Source of the DNA: Taibaiella soli
Lineage (GTDB): Bacteria > Bacteroidota > Bacteroidia > Chitinophagales > Chitinophagaceae
Assembly (NCBI RefSeq): GCF_003236175.1
Contig: NZ_QKTW01000028.1
Coordinates: 82,519 to 146,518 of the forward strand
DNA length: 64,000 nucleotides
Direction of reading: 5' to 3'
Notes under the pieces: generated by a model
What the model saw: the letters and a program-made list of their open reading frames with translations, nothing else
What the model was told of the DNA's origin: nothing
The model's database searches: none
Translations under genes and position numbers: made by a program
In this document: positions 33,780 to 44,101 of the stretch, piece after piece
Numbering within the stretch: the stretch's first letter is position 1
Layout of the letters: the number at the start of each line of letters is the position of its first letter

Positions 33780-36212
33780 TTACCGCACGAGTGTAATGTC
33801 TCCTTTTTGATAAAAAGTCTCCGAAGTTCCTAAAACCATGTACTGCAGATCCCAGAAATAAACGCCGACCGGCTGTGCTACACCGCTATAAGTTCCGTCC
33901 CAGCCGCCGTTATTTAAGTTGCTGACAAACACCCTTTGACCATACCGGTTGTAGACATTCAGTTGCTGCACTTTCACATTTGGATTGTCGGTGATAATCC
34001 GGAATATATCATTGCGGCCATCGCCGTTTGGAGAAAAAGCACTCGGCATCCATACATCATGTGGGATGTCGATGACGGTAAATAAATAATGACAGCTATC
34101 GGAGCAAGATCCGTTGCTGACTATGCAATGGTAGTCTTCACGCCAGTTGAGTGCTGTTACCAGAATACTGCTGCAGTTGCTGCAAACCAATGAATCATTT
34201 TTATACCAGTCCACCACAGCCGCATCAGCACAAGGGTAGAGGGTCAGTTCTTTTTTGTACGAAATGGTAATAGCTGTGTCTTCAAATCGTGGCATTGGTT
34301 TTTCAAGAACAGTTACAGACGTTTGTGCCGTTGCCGTTCCGCCGGCGCTGCTTATGGTTAGTATAACAAGATAGACGCCCGGCGTCGCGTAGCAAATTGC
34401 CGGTGGCGTTGCTGTATTTACTGTTGCCGGATTTCCGCCAGCGAAAGTCCACAGATACTGGACGGGATAATTGCTCGTTGTGGCCATTGGCTGAATGCAG
34501 GAACCAGCGCAGATTGTATCATTGTTTAAACGAAGCGTATCAATCACTGGCGGACAAAATTTTACCTCAATTGTATCGTGCAACCAACCACATTGCGATA
34601 GCGCAGAGATAAAATAAATACCAGGTTGATTTACCGTAATTGTATTTGAATTTGCGCCATTGCTCCACAAAATATTTTGCAGATTATTCGGTACAGATAA
34701 AACCAGCGCAGGTTGCGGGCTACAAAGGGTAGTGTCATCGCCTAATGAAATTGTGCTAACCGGTGTGGTTACAATAAAACTATCGGTAAATGATTGGCCG
34801 CAGTCATCATAAATTTTCAACCAATAATTTCCCGCCGAAGAAACATTAATTGAAGCCGTAGTCGCGCCTGTGTTCCACAAATAATGCGGCGCGGCAATTG
34901 GCGATTGTATCAGAATATTGTTGCCACAAATAAAAGTATCGGGCAACGAAAATGGATGAATGGTGGAAGGAAAATTACTGACGCTAAATGTGTCTGTTGC
35001 TGATTGACTGCATGCGTTACCTACTTTTACCCAATAAGTACCGGGTGCTGCAATATTGATCTGCGGGGAATTTGATCCGTTGCTCCATAAATAGTGATCA
35101 AAACCTGGCGGCGCATTTATAGTCAAAGAAACATTTGCACAAACGGTTGTGTCTGGCATTTGAAACGCAGCAATGGGTGTTGGTAGGCGAACTTCAATGG
35201 TATCAACTGTGGTACCGCAATCGAATGAAGCGCTACACCAGTATTTGCCGGGCGTCGTAACCTGAATGGTTCTCGTAGTATCGCCTGTATTCCAGAGATA
35301 ATGGAAGAAATAAGACTGGCCGCCGAGTGTTAATGTATTGCCCGGACACAATGTAGTATCAGGTCCCAGATCAAAAGCAGCTAAGGAAATCATGGGTTGT
35401 GTGGTATCCCGCACTAGGGAAACATCTGTTACGAAGTTAGTAACGGAATAAAACCTGATGGTGTCGGAGAAATAAGGATTGCGAAATTCTTCTACCTGAA
35501 AAACCATGTCTTTCCAATAATCGAAATTGCCAATCGTAATGTACTGCTCGCCGCCAGTTGCAGTAAACCATCCTGAAAGCGCTACATACTCCATGGTGTC
35601 AATTGGCAAGGCCGACCAGCTTACGAAATTCAGTTGTGGCGTGAAATTCAGCTTGCCGATGGTGCCGTATTCTGCAACTTTTGTTTTGCTGAAGTACACA
35701 CCCAGATTTTTAATTTTATTAGGTGCATCGTGCGCTCCCGACAATAAATAAAAGGCAGGGGCAGTGGCCGAATCGATCCGCAGCGCTAATACATGCATGG
35801 TGAATTTGTAATTGACACCAGCTTGTAAAGGCTCCAGCAATTTATTTTCAGCATATTGACGAAGCCGGGGCGCGGTGGGGGTATCAATGAATTTATGGAC
35901 AGATTTGACGTAAGTGCACTCGGCGGCCGTGTTGAGTATGATGCCATCTTTCGTAGTGTCTACTGTAATGTGAAAACTACTATCGGAAGGGCGCCAGTAA
36001 GAATAAGGAAGTTCTCCGATCGATGACGGAGAGCTCTTGCTGGCTTTAACCCAGCAGGCGCTGTTATCAAAAACAGTATCCGTAAACAGGAAATCGCGCG
36101 ACAAGAAAAATCCGCCATTGGCCACCAGGTTGAAATTGGCAGGCAATTGCGCATTAGCTATTTGGGCAAACAGTAGCACAAATAGCAATAGAATTGTTTG
36201 GGGTCTTATCAT
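33780..36212 (-). CDS. secreted multi-repeat protein with T9SS type B (gliding/CHU_C) sorting domain
   Basis: The 810-residue protein has a signal peptide (residues 1-21, ending IANAQ), an N-terminal domain of about 250 residues of beta type, and then five or so Ig-like units of about 70-80 residues with the pattern LPDTxxC...HYLWSNG...PGxYWVKVxxxCGQS. A PKD-like unit (VQYLWTFAGGNPATVNTATP) comes next. The C-terminus, WMPSAFSPNGDGRNDIFRI...YNRYGQRVF, then GWDGTYSGVAQPVGVYFW, is the T9SS type B domain. It is therefore likely exported by the T9SS and attached to the surface. The exact role is unknown. Confidence 0.92.
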   Translation of the reverse strand: MIRPQTILLLFVLLFAQIANAQLPANFNLVANGGFFLSRDFLFTDTVFDNSACWVKASKSSPSSIGELPYSYWRPSDSSFHITVDTTKDGIILNTAAECTYVKSVHKFIDTPTAPRLRQYAENKLLEPLQAGVNYKFTMHVLALRIDSATAPAFYLLSGAHDAPNKIKNLGVYFSKTKVAEYGTIGKLNFTPQLNFVSWSALPIDTMEYVALSGWFTATGGEQYITIGNFDYWKDMVFQVEEFRNPYFSDTIRFYSVTNFVTDVSLVRDTTQPMISLAAFDLGPDTTLCPGNTLTLGGQSYFFHYLWNTGDTTRTIQVTTPGKYWCSASFDCGTTVDTIEVRLPTPIAAFQMPDTTVCANVSLTINAPPGFDHYLWSNGSNSPQINIAAPGTYWVKVGNACSQSATDTFSVSNFPSTIHPFSLPDTFICGNNILIQSPIAAPHYLWNTGATTASINVSSAGNYWLKIYDDCGQSFTDSFIVTTPVSTISLGDDTTLCSPQPALVLSVPNNLQNILWSNGANSNTITVNQPGIYFISALSQCGWLHDTIEVKFCPPVIDTLRLNNDTICAGSCIQPMATTSNYPVQYLWTFAGGNPATVNTATPPAICYATPGVYLVILTISSAGGTATAQTSVTVLEKPMPRFEDTAITISYKKELTLYPCADAAVVDWYKNDSLVCSNCSSILVTALNWREDYHCIVSNGSCSDSCHYLFTVIDIPHDVWMPSAFSPNGDGRNDIFRIITDNPNVKVQQLNVYNRYGQRVFVSNLNNGGWDGTYSGVAQPVGVYFWDLQYMVLGTSETFYQKGDITLVR

Positions 36213-36373
36213 CCGCTTATAGGTTTTTCAGGATGTGTTTCAAGACAAACTTATAGGAAATGTAGTATTTGCCTGCAATGAAAATGTCATATAATCCTGA
36301 GATTAATTTAGTTGGGTTATGTTTTTTTATAATTCTTATTTATATTTCCGTAGATCACCATACCCCCAAACAT

Positions 36374-37258
36374 ATGTCGCATAATCCGCATGAAACGATC
36401 ATTTGCCCCAACTGTGGTTACCACGCCAGTTATAATTATTGTGCGGAATGCGGACAGGAGACACATTTACACAAAGAGACTTTTTTGGGATTAATCGCTC
36501 ATTTTATCGGCCATTACTTTCACTACGATTCCAAGTTCTGGAAAACGATGAAGCTGCTTTGGTTTCATCCGGGTGCTCTGACAATAGCCTACGCAAAAAA
36601 GCAGCGTAACCGTTTCATTCCCCCTATTTCGCTGTATATATTCATCAGCTTTGTGTTCTTTTTTACAATTATTAGTTTTTCACACAATAGTGGTCCTAGT
36701 ACGGAAGATCTGCAACAATTGAGGGCAGATTCAGCACGGATAGCGCGTAATGAAGCTTTGATGAAGCGGGATAGCGCTCAAAGTCCACACTATAAAACAC
36801 AGGTGAAAAACTCACTTTTAAATGCGAGTATCCGGCTTAATAATATTGATAGTGAAAAGAATCGTGAGCTCACGGAGAAAATGAATCATATGGTGCCGAA
36901 ATTCTTTTTCTTCATGATTCCGTTAATGGCCGTGCTGCTGAATTTTTTATTTTTCAGGCGTAAAGACCTTTATTTCGTAGATCATGCAGTATTCTCGCTG
37001 CACTACCATTCTTTTTGGTTTTCTGCAATGCTGCTCGCCTGGCTCGATCCGTTCGCCAATTTGGTGCCCTGGTTATCTTCCATTATCGGGTGGTTATCCG
37101 TAATGGGGGTCACTGTTTATTTTGTCTTCGCAATAAGGAATGTCTATAAGGCCAGTTGGCTTAAATCGATATTGTCAGCACTATCGATTTCTATCGTTTA
37201 TCTGATTGTATTAATAGCAGTTTTCGTGGCCAGTACCTATTATTTTGCGGAAACATAA
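36374..37258 (+). CDS. DUF3667 domain-containing membrane protein
   Basis: I take the ATG at 36374 (294 residues), because DUF3667 proteins normally start just before their zinc ribbon; the frame is open 35 codons earlier, with a hydrophobic stretch that could be a mis-start. The ribbon is CPNCGYHASYNYCAECGQ, two CxxCG knuckles. It is followed by the conserved KTMKLLWFHPGALTIAYAKKQRNRFIPPISLYIFIS region and four to five membrane helices. The function of this Bacteroidota family is not known to me. It is convergent with mutS2 across a shared terminator. Confidence 0.85.
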   Translation: MSHNPHETIICPNCGYHASYNYCAECGQETHLHKETFLGLIAHFIGHYFHYDSKFWKTMKLLWFHPGALTIAYAKKQRNRFIPPISLYIFISFVFFFTIISFSHNSGPSTEDLQQLRADSARIARNEALMKRDSAQSPHYKTQVKNSLLNASIRLNNIDSEKNRELTEKMNHMVPKFFFFMIPLMAVLLNFLFFRRKDLYFVDHAVFSLHYHSFWFSAMLLAWLDPFANLVPWLSSIIGWLSVMGVTVYFVFAIRNVYKASWLKSILSALSISIVYLIVLIAVFVASTYYFAET

Positions 37259-37285
37259 ATGAGCTTACGGTAGTTCACTATAAAA

Positions 37286-37314
37286 AAGAGCGCAATGGTA
37301 TCCATTGCGCTCTT
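37286..37314. terminator. bidirectional terminator between DUF3667 gene and mutS2
   Basis: AAGAGCGCAATGG and CCATTGCGCTCTT pair perfectly (13 bp) around loop TAT, with A and T runs outside. It lies 28 nt after one stop codon and 8 nt before the other. Confidence 0.92.
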
Positions 37315-37321
37315 AGCTTTA

Positions 37322-39454
37322 TTAATCAGCTTTCTTCTTTCCTTTCTTCGTTTTCGGCTGCTCCTTTCTTCTTACCACTACCCACTCATCAATATTTACG
37401 TTGAAAGGCATTTGTCCGATTTTCACAATGGCGCGTTTATCGCGAATTTCATCCACAGTACCCACCTGGTGATTGACCTTGTTACGAACCAGATCACCGA
37501 CTTTGGGCAGCCCGCCCAGCACATCATAATTCTTATCGGCTTTCTTCGCTGCTATGGCATTTGCAGCAATTGCTTTTTTCTTAAATAATACACTTTCCGC
37601 CGCCTGAATCACATCTTGTTTGTTTTCCGCTTTTTTCCAGTCGTGAATGATCTGTTTAAATTTGCGTTCCATATCGCGCAGATAATCCAGTTCTTCCTTC
37701 TTGATCTGATTTTGCAGTTTCAGCGTAGCGTAGTGTTGCTTCAGGCGCTCTTTATCGATCAGTGTTTCATACTCTTTACTCAGTTTTTCGTTTTTATTGA
37801 TCAGCGAATCCAGCTCTTTTTCCTTACCACCTAAGCGAACCGATTGTTGCTCGGTTTGCAGCAACATTTTATCCAGCTTGAAATGTCCGCGGTCGGTAAT
37901 TTGACGCGCACGGTCAATGATTTTTGGCGAAAGTCCGCTGCGTTGTGCAATGGCAAACGTGTAGGAGCTACCTGGTTTACCGATATTCAACCGGTACAGT
38001 GGTTCCAGTTTTTCTTCATCGAAAGTCATGGCGCCGTTGAAAATGCCCTGCACTTTTCCGGCCATTACCTTAAGATTCAGATAGTGTGTGGTAATGATAC
38101 CGAATGAATGTTTTTGCGCGAGTTCTTCTACAATGGCCTCTGCGAAAGCGCCACCCAGATTGGGATCGGAACCGGAGCCGAGTTCATCGATAAAGAACAG
38201 CGTTTTACCATTCGCGAAATCCATGAAGTACTTCATGTCGCGCAAATGCGCGCTGTAGGTACTCAATTCGTGCTCGATCGATTGTGTGTCACCGATATGA
38301 ATCATCAGTTGTTTGAAAATCCCGATCTCCGAATTATCATCTACCGGAATCAGCAAGCCCGCCTGTGTCATGAGTTGCAGCAAGCCTACTGTTTTCATCG
38401 ACACCGTTTTACCACCCGCATTCGGACCACTGATAATTAATACACGATTTTGTTTGTCGAGTACAATATTTAGCGGAACGATAGGTTTTCCGTTCTGTTT
38501 ATTATGCAGCAATAACAGCGGGTGAAAAGCTTTGATCAGCTGTGCGCCCGGGTGCGGACTGATGCGTGGCATGGAAGCATCCATATCTACAGCCAGCAAT
38601 GCTTTGGCACGAATAAAATCAAAAATGCCACACAAATGATAGTAGCTATCCAACTGTGGGTGAAAAGCGGAGAGCTTTGCCGTAGTTTCTGCGAGGATTT
38701 TATGAATTTCTCTTGATTCGGCACGTTCCAGCGAAAAGATATCGTTGTTCAGCTCAATCGTTTCTTCTGGTTCAATGAATACCGTTTTCTGTGATTCACT
38801 TTCTCCGTGCAGGATACCTTTTACAATACGTTTATGTTCTGCAAAAATCGCTACCGTTCTTCTCCCATTCAGGAACCCTTCTGAAATATCGGCGAGGTAA
38901 CCTTGTTTGGCTAGTTTACGTAAAATGCCATCAAACACACGGCGCAGTTCCTGACGGGTTTTAGCCAATTCGCCACGTATTTGCATCAGTTCTTTCGAAG
39001 CATTATCACGCACATTACCCAATTCATCCACCACGCTCGATACAATTTCCGGAATCTGTTTTTCGTAGCTGATCTTTTCGGTCAGCGCACGCAGGTTAGG
39101 AAACAGTTCATTATGGCGTTTAAACCAAAGTAAAATATCACGAATATTAATGGCTAACTGCTGAAAGGCAATCAACTGTTCACCGCTCAGCACTGCATTA
39201 TATACAGAAAGCAGTTTCAGCTCCCGCTGCACGTTGCGCGTAAAATCATTGGGGAAATGGTCACTGCCACCCAGTGTTGATTTAAATTCATTCGTTTGTT
39301 GCAACGCTTTCTCCACGTATTCAATACGGGTATGAAAGCGGATCTGGTCCACACGTTCAAGGGCGGCGTCTGTCCGGCACTTTTGTTTCAGTAGCTGGGC
39401 AACTTTATTAAATTCCAAGGCTTCGGCGGCATGCGCCGGGTACAATTGCATCAT
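37322..39454 (-). CDS. mutS2: MutS2-type ATPase lacking the Smr domain
   Basis: The 710-residue protein has the MutS2 helical clamp and ATPase core: Walker A GPNAGGKT at 343-350, Walker B FFIDELGSGSD at 420-430, and the GIITTHYLNLK switch at 452-462. A coiled-coil region follows (about 520-630), then a small KOW/SH3-like domain (VGDLVRNKVNHQVGTVDEI...) and a Lys-rich tail. Typical MutS2 proteins of about 780 residues end in an Smr endonuclease domain; here the chain stops before it. It may act in anti-recombination or ribosome rescue without its own nuclease. No frameshift or downstream Smr fragment is visible; the terminator follows directly. Confidence 0.9.
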   Translation of the reverse strand: MMQLYPAHAAEALEFNKVAQLLKQKCRTDAALERVDQIRFHTRIEYVEKALQQTNEFKSTLGGSDHFPNDFTRNVQRELKLLSVYNAVLSGEQLIAFQQLAINIRDILLWFKRHNELFPNLRALTEKISYEKQIPEIVSSVVDELGNVRDNASKELMQIRGELAKTRQELRRVFDGILRKLAKQGYLADISEGFLNGRRTVAIFAEHKRIVKGILHGESESQKTVFIEPEETIELNNDIFSLERAESREIHKILAETTAKLSAFHPQLDSYYHLCGIFDFIRAKALLAVDMDASMPRISPHPGAQLIKAFHPLLLLHNKQNGKPIVPLNIVLDKQNRVLIISGPNAGGKTVSMKTVGLLQLMTQAGLLIPVDDNSEIGIFKQLMIHIGDTQSIEHELSTYSAHLRDMKYFMDFANGKTLFFIDELGSGSDPNLGGAFAEAIVEELAQKHSFGIITTHYLNLKVMAGKVQGIFNGAMTFDEEKLEPLYRLNIGKPGSSYTFAIAQRSGLSPKIIDRARQITDRGHFKLDKMLLQTEQQSVRLGGKEKELDSLINKNEKLSKEYETLIDKERLKQHYATLKLQNQIKKEELDYLRDMERKFKQIIHDWKKAENKQDVIQAAESVLFKKKAIAANAIAAKKADKNYDVLGGLPKVGDLVRNKVNHQVGTVDEIRDKRAIVKIGQMPFNVNIDEWVVVRRKEQPKTKKGKKKAD

Positions 39455-39858
39455 CGTCTTATCTCTTTCCTGTCGTTTTCAGTACAGGAATGCGAAGTTA
39501 GGGGGAATTTTAAAGTCAAAAGTCAATTGGTCAATGGTCAATGGTCAATTCTGTGAAACCTGAAAGGATTGTGAGTCGTGAGTGGTCAGTTGTGAGTGTA
39601 CGTGCTTTTCGAAAAAAACTTCGTGCTGAGCGTCTTTGCATTGTGAGTGGTGAATTACCTCTGGCGGGAGTGTTCCGAAGTCCTGAACAATGTGTGAGGA
39701 ACTCATGTCTACAAAATCCCACCGATTGCATCGGAAAACATTAATGCTAGCTAGTACTCATAACTGACCAGTGACTGCTCACAAGTAAGTTTTAACAGCT
39801 TTCTACTTCGTACTTGATACTTTCTACTGCCGAAGGCGTTATATTGCAGGAAGGCTTT
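39455..39858. other. gene-free spacer with heptamer tracts
   Basis: About 400 bp between the divergent mutS2 and DUF4175 genes. They carry 7-bp-phased tracts (39505-39545 of CAATGGT type; 39563-39597 of GTGAGTG type) and a weakly repetitive phrase. The 66/67-codon ORFs there are artefacts of these. I see no conventional promoter. Confidence 0.7.
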
Positions 39859-42800
39859 ATGCCCCAGGATAATCCTATGAATAATTACGACCGGCTCATA
39901 TCCAGTTTAGATGCATTTATCAGAAAGTATTATGCAAATCAGCTCATTCGTGGATCGCTGCTCTTACTGATATGCTTGCTGCTTTATATCCTCACCGCTT
40001 CCCTTAGTGAGTATTATTTCTATTTGCCGGTTTGGTTGAAAGTTACCATCGTCACTTTGTTTGTTGGTGTTGGATCTTTCGCTTTGATAGCTTGGGTAAT
40101 TATCCCGCTGTTGCGTATGTCGAAACTGGGAAAAGTAATTTCTCACGAAACCGCCGCTGTCATTATCGGTCGGCATTTTCCTGAAGTCAGTGATAAATTG
40201 CTCAATATCCTTCAACTGAAACAGCATTCAGAAACCAACGCAAGCCAGGAACTCATCGCAGCGAGTATCGACCAGAAGGCAAGTCAGATTTCGGTAGTAC
40301 CATTTGCGCAGGCCGTCGACTTTACCAAAAACAAAAAATTACTTCCATATTTATTGCCTTTGTTGTTGATCGGGGTTTTTATTCTGATTGCGGCGCCTAA
40401 TGTGTTCAAAGACGCTTCCGAACGTTTATTACAGCCTACAAAAACATTCGAAAAACCAGCGCCATTCCGTTTCGTAATACTCAGCAATCCGCTGCAAGCT
40501 TCACGCAACAGTGATTTTACATTACAGGTCAGCGCTGAAGGAAATGCATTGCCTGCAGAAATGGCCGTTGATCTGAATGGTGAACACGTGCCGATGCAAT
40601 CGATCGGAGCTTCAAAATTTCAATACACCTTCAAGAATATGACCGATGCGGTGAGCTTTCGCTTATTTGCTGCCGGATTTTATTCGCAATCTTACACCAT
40701 CAAAGTTGCCCAAAAGCCTTTACTGAAAGCATTTAAAGTTCAGATCGATTATCCTGAATACATTGGTAAGAAAGATGAAATCCGTAATAGTCTCGGTGAT
40801 ATGACACTTCCTGTAGGAACTACCGTACGATGGGGTTTTATTGCAGAGCATACTGATGATGCACATATCCGTTTCGCTAACGGTTCACCGATTAATTTAC
40901 CGGCCAATGGCGGCATGTTCGGCTATTCGTTCCGTTTTATGAACGATACATCATACACGCTTTTGCTTAAAAACAAGCAAAGCATTGCGGCCGATAGTTT
41001 CCAATACCATGTACAAATAATCCCCGACCAGTTTCCTGTTATTCAGTTGCAGGAACACAGAGATACCGTTTCTGGTAAACAAATTCTGCTGACAGGCACT
41101 GCAGGCGATGACTACGGTGTTTCAAAAGTGGTGTTCAATTTCAGTATTAGCAATGAAAAAGGTCAGGCGCTCACGCAAAAAAGTATTCCGCTGAAAATTA
41201 CGCCTGGTGCGCTCACGACGTTTCAGCATTATTTTGACGTGGACATGCTGCAATTGCAATCCGGACAAAAATTGAGCTATTATATTGAAGCCTGGGATAA
41301 TGATGGTGTACATGGAGCTAAAGCTTCGCGCAGCGAAGTAATGACGTTCCAGATGTTCAACAATAAGCAGCTGGATTCTGCAATTAACGCCAATGCACAG
41401 CAGATCAACTCAGGCTTGAGCAACAGCGCGCAGCAAACAGAAAAGCTCCAGGACCAATATAAAGACATGCAAAGCAAAATGCTCAACAGCGATAAATCGG
41501 ATTGGGAGCAACAGCAGTCTTTGCAGGAGCTATTGAAGAAACAGCAGCAATTGCAAAGTCAGGTAGAAAACGCAAAAAAGCGTTTTGAAGAGCAAATGCA
41601 GCAAAGTGAGCAGAAGCAATATAGTCAGGATGTTAAAGACAAACAGGAAGATCTGAAAAAGCAAATGGATAACCTGCTCAATAAGGAATTGCAGGAGCAG
41701 ATTAAGAAATTGCAGGACCTGATACAGAAAATGAATAAGGAACAGCCTATGCAAACCATGCAACAGCTGGAGCAGGATAATAAACTCTTTAACATGGATC
41801 TGCAGCGAATGCAGGAGCTGATGAAGCAATTGGAAATGCAGATGCGCCTCGAAGATCTCGTCAGTAAAATGGATGATCTCGCTAAAAAACAGCTGGAATT
41901 AAAAGATCAGACCGATAAGAATAAGAAAGGAAATGATGCGCTTAGCAAAGACCAGCAAGATCTGAAAAAAGATCTGGATAAAGCGATGCAGGGCGATATG
42001 AAAGACCTTAACGATCTGAACAAAAAAATGCAGACGCCACAGGACATGCAACAGTCGCAACAACAAGGGCAACAGGCGCAGCAAAACATGCAGCAGAGCG
42101 ATCAGTCATTGCAGCAAAACCAGAACAGTAAATCATCGCAATCTCAGAGTAAAGCAGCGCAAAACCTGCAACAAATGGCCGATATGATGCGTCAGCAGGC
42201 CGGTGGTATGAATATGCAGCAGATAGAAATGGATATTCGCGCGGTGCGCCAGATACTGACAAATCTGATGCGTCTTTCTTTTGATCAGGAGAAACTGATG
42301 AAAAACGTACAGCAAACAAGCGTTACTAGTCAGGAGTACCTGGCAAATCAGACTGAGCAAAACCGTTTGCACAGTAACTCTTACATGATCCGTGATAGTT
42401 TGTTCTCGCTTAGCAAGCGTTTGTCAAAACTTTCCGCTACAGTCAATAAAGAAACCACTGAGCTGGAAAAGAACATGAAGTATTCGCTCGATGCACTGGA
42501 AAACCGTAGAGTAGGCGAGGCATTGACACGCCAGCAATATGTGATGACACGTGCCAACAACCTTGCGCTGATGCTGAATGAAATGCTGGCTAACCTGATG
42601 CAGATGCAGGCACAGGCACAAAACAATCCGGGCAAAGGTAGTTGCAATAATCCTGGCGGCATGAATCCGAAACCGGGTGCAGGCAAGCAATTGAGCGATA
42701 TTATTACCAAACAGCAGCAATTGGGAAATGCCATGCAGCAAATGCAGGGTGCACAACAAGGCAAACAACCGGGCGGTCAGCAACAAGGACAACAGCCTGG

Positions 42801-43329
42801 TCAGCAAGGGCAACAACAAGGTCAGGGACAGAAGGGTAACCAACAGGGCGGAGAAGGTGGACTTGGTAGCCAGGGCAATAGCGCCAGTAATGAATATGGC
42901 AATTCAGAACAATTGGCTCGTATGGCTGAACAACAGGCAGAACTCCGCCGGCAGTTAAATGAATTGAATAGCCTGCTCAACAGTAAAGGCCTTGGCAACG
43001 CAAAGGAACTCCGCGAAATCCAGGATAAAATGGACAAAAATGAAGCAGACCTCGTAAATCGCCGCCTCGGTAGCGAATTCCAGATGCGTCAGAAAGAAAT
43101 TATGACCCGTTTGCTGGAGGCCGAAAAATCATTGCGCGAGCAGGAACAAGACGATAAGCGTTCTTCCAATACCGCCAAGGAAATAAGCCGTCCGGTGCCG
43201 CCTGAATTGCAGAAATATATGCAGGATCGCCAGAAATTGCTGGAGCTCTATAAAACCGTTCCACCACAATTGAAGCCTTATTACAAAAACATGGTAGAGC
43301 AGTACTATCAGATGATCGGCAATAAATAG
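39859..43329 (+). CDS. DUF4175-family membrane protein with very long Gln-rich coiled coil
   Basis: I choose the ATG at 39859 (1156 residues); the ATG at 39877 (MNNYDRLISSL) is also possible, and the longer frame starts with TTG in repeat sequence. Two to three N-terminal membrane helices (RGSLLLLICLLLYILTASL; LKVTIVTLFVGVGSFALIAW; LLPYLLPLLLIGVFILIAA) are followed by a beta-rich domain of about 330 residues and then 600 residues of Gln/Lys/Met/Asp-rich coiled coil with low-complexity Gln/Gly runs near 960-1000. This is the layout of the DUF4175 family in Bacteroidota. It would span from inner membrane deep into the periplasm or cytoplasm. The function is unknown. Confidence 0.82.
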   Translation: MPQDNPMNNYDRLISSLDAFIRKYYANQLIRGSLLLLICLLLYILTASLSEYYFYLPVWLKVTIVTLFVGVGSFALIAWVIIPLLRMSKLGKVISHETAAVIIGRHFPEVSDKLLNILQLKQHSETNASQELIAASIDQKASQISVVPFAQAVDFTKNKKLLPYLLPLLLIGVFILIAAPNVFKDASERLLQPTKTFEKPAPFRFVILSNPLQASRNSDFTLQVSAEGNALPAEMAVDLNGEHVPMQSIGASKFQYTFKNMTDAVSFRLFAAGFYSQSYTIKVAQKPLLKAFKVQIDYPEYIGKKDEIRNSLGDMTLPVGTTVRWGFIAEHTDDAHIRFANGSPINLPANGGMFGYSFRFMNDTSYTLLLKNKQSIAADSFQYHVQIIPDQFPVIQLQEHRDTVSGKQILLTGTAGDDYGVSKVVFNFSISNEKGQALTQKSIPLKITPGALTTFQHYFDVDMLQLQSGQKLSYYIEAWDNDGVHGAKASRSEVMTFQMFNNKQLDSAINANAQQINSGLSNSAQQTEKLQDQYKDMQSKMLNSDKSDWEQQQSLQELLKKQQQLQSQVENAKKRFEEQMQQSEQKQYSQDVKDKQEDLKKQMDNLLNKELQEQIKKLQDLIQKMNKEQPMQTMQQLEQDNKLFNMDLQRMQELMKQLEMQMRLEDLVSKMDDLAKKQLELKDQTDKNKKGNDALSKDQQDLKKDLDKAMQGDMKDLNDLNKKMQTPQDMQQSQQQGQQAQQNMQQSDQSLQQNQNSKSSQSQSKAAQNLQQMADMMRQQAGGMNMQQIEMDIRAVRQILTNLMRLSFDQEKLMKNVQQTSVTSQEYLANQTEQNRLHSNSYMIRDSLFSLSKRLSKLSATVNKETTELEKNMKYSLDALENRRVGEALTRQQYVMTRANNLALMLNEMLANLMQMQAQAQNNPGKGSCNNPGGMNPKPGAGKQLSDIITKQQQLGNAMQQMQGAQQGKQPGGQQQGQQPGQQGQQQGQGQKGNQQGGEGGLGSQGNSASNEYGNSEQLARMAEQQAELRRQLNELNSLLNSKGLGNAKELREIQDKMDKNEADLVNRRLGSEFQMRQKEIMTRLLEAEKSLREQEQDDKRSSNTAKEISRPVPPELQKYMQDRQKLLELYKTVPPQLKPYYKNMVEQYYQMIGNK

Positions 43330-43565
43330 AATTTAGAGACGTTATTTATGCACAAATGTGCAAAAGCCCTTGGCTATCCATCCAATTTTCAGGTGTTTTT
43401 ATCTGTTTGAATGGCGGTTAATCAAATGTTAAAAAACTCATTTACATTAATTTATTCAAACGTTTTGGTGTTTAGTTTCGTCTATATATATAGTTAGGTA
43501 CATTTTAATAAAACAGTTCGCCTACTTGAATTGAAAAAAAATTATACTTAACTTTCATATCAAAT

Positions 43566-43577
43566 AGCTCTTTAACT
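43566..43577 (+). promoter_or_regulatory. boxA-like sequence upstream of a small membrane protein
   Basis: AGCTCTTTAAC at 43566-43576 resembles the antitermination element boxA (GCTCTTTAACAA). It lies 16 nt before the start codon at 43593. Chance is quite possible in an AT-rich leader. Confidence 0.3.
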
Positions 43578-43592
43578 TAAAAACTTAGCCGT

Positions 43593-44063
43593 ATGCTATT
43601 CTCAAGAACTTACAGATATCAGTCCACAGCGTCAATGGAAGATATCAAGGACCGTCTGCTCGGTAAACATGTCAAAGTTCACAATCTTGATTTCGAGGTG
43701 TTGGAGAAGGATCGTCAGCTTAAAATTATTCCACACGCAGAGGCCGTAGAAACTATTAAAACATTACCAATTACTCACGTTGATTTTGTCGGAAAAGGAC
43801 AAAAAACACAGGTCGTTATCAGTTCCAAAATGCGTAAAATAGACTCAGGTGGACCAATGCTCGTTGTATTGTTCTGTGCGTTTATGCTTACAGCAGCTAT
43901 CGTTTCACTCGTTGTCGGAAAAGAAGAATACATGTCTTTCACTTATGCATTGCTTGGTGTAAGCGTGGTCATCTTCCTCATCTTCTGGATGAGAATGGAA
44001 TCCGGTTATTTTGATTACGTCAGAAAAATCAGAGACTATATTAAAAACCAAAGTGTAGCATAA
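43593..44063 (+). CDS. small membrane protein of unknown function
   Basis: The 156-residue protein has a soluble N-terminal part of about 85 residues (MLFSRTYRYQSTASMEDIKDRL at the start), two membrane helices (about 88-108 and 116-134), and a short basic tail. I know no family for it. It is a single-gene unit: 263 nt of AT-rich leader precede it, and a very strong terminator follows directly after the stop codon. Confidence 0.78.
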   Translation: MLFSRTYRYQSTASMEDIKDRLLGKHVKVHNLDFEVLEKDRQLKIIPHAEAVETIKTLPITHVDFVGKGQKTQVVISSKMRKIDSGGPMLVVLFCAFMLTAAIVSLVVGKEEYMSFTYALLGVSVVIFLIFWMRMESGYFDYVRKIRDYIKNQSVA

Positions 44064-44101
44064 AAAAATATCCCCCGGCATAACGCTGGGGGATATTTTT
44101 T
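44063..44101. terminator. very strong terminator
   Basis: AAAAAATATCCCCC (44063-44076) pairs with GGGGGATATTTTTT (44088-44101). It begins at the last base of the preceding stop codon and works in both directions. Confidence 0.93.
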
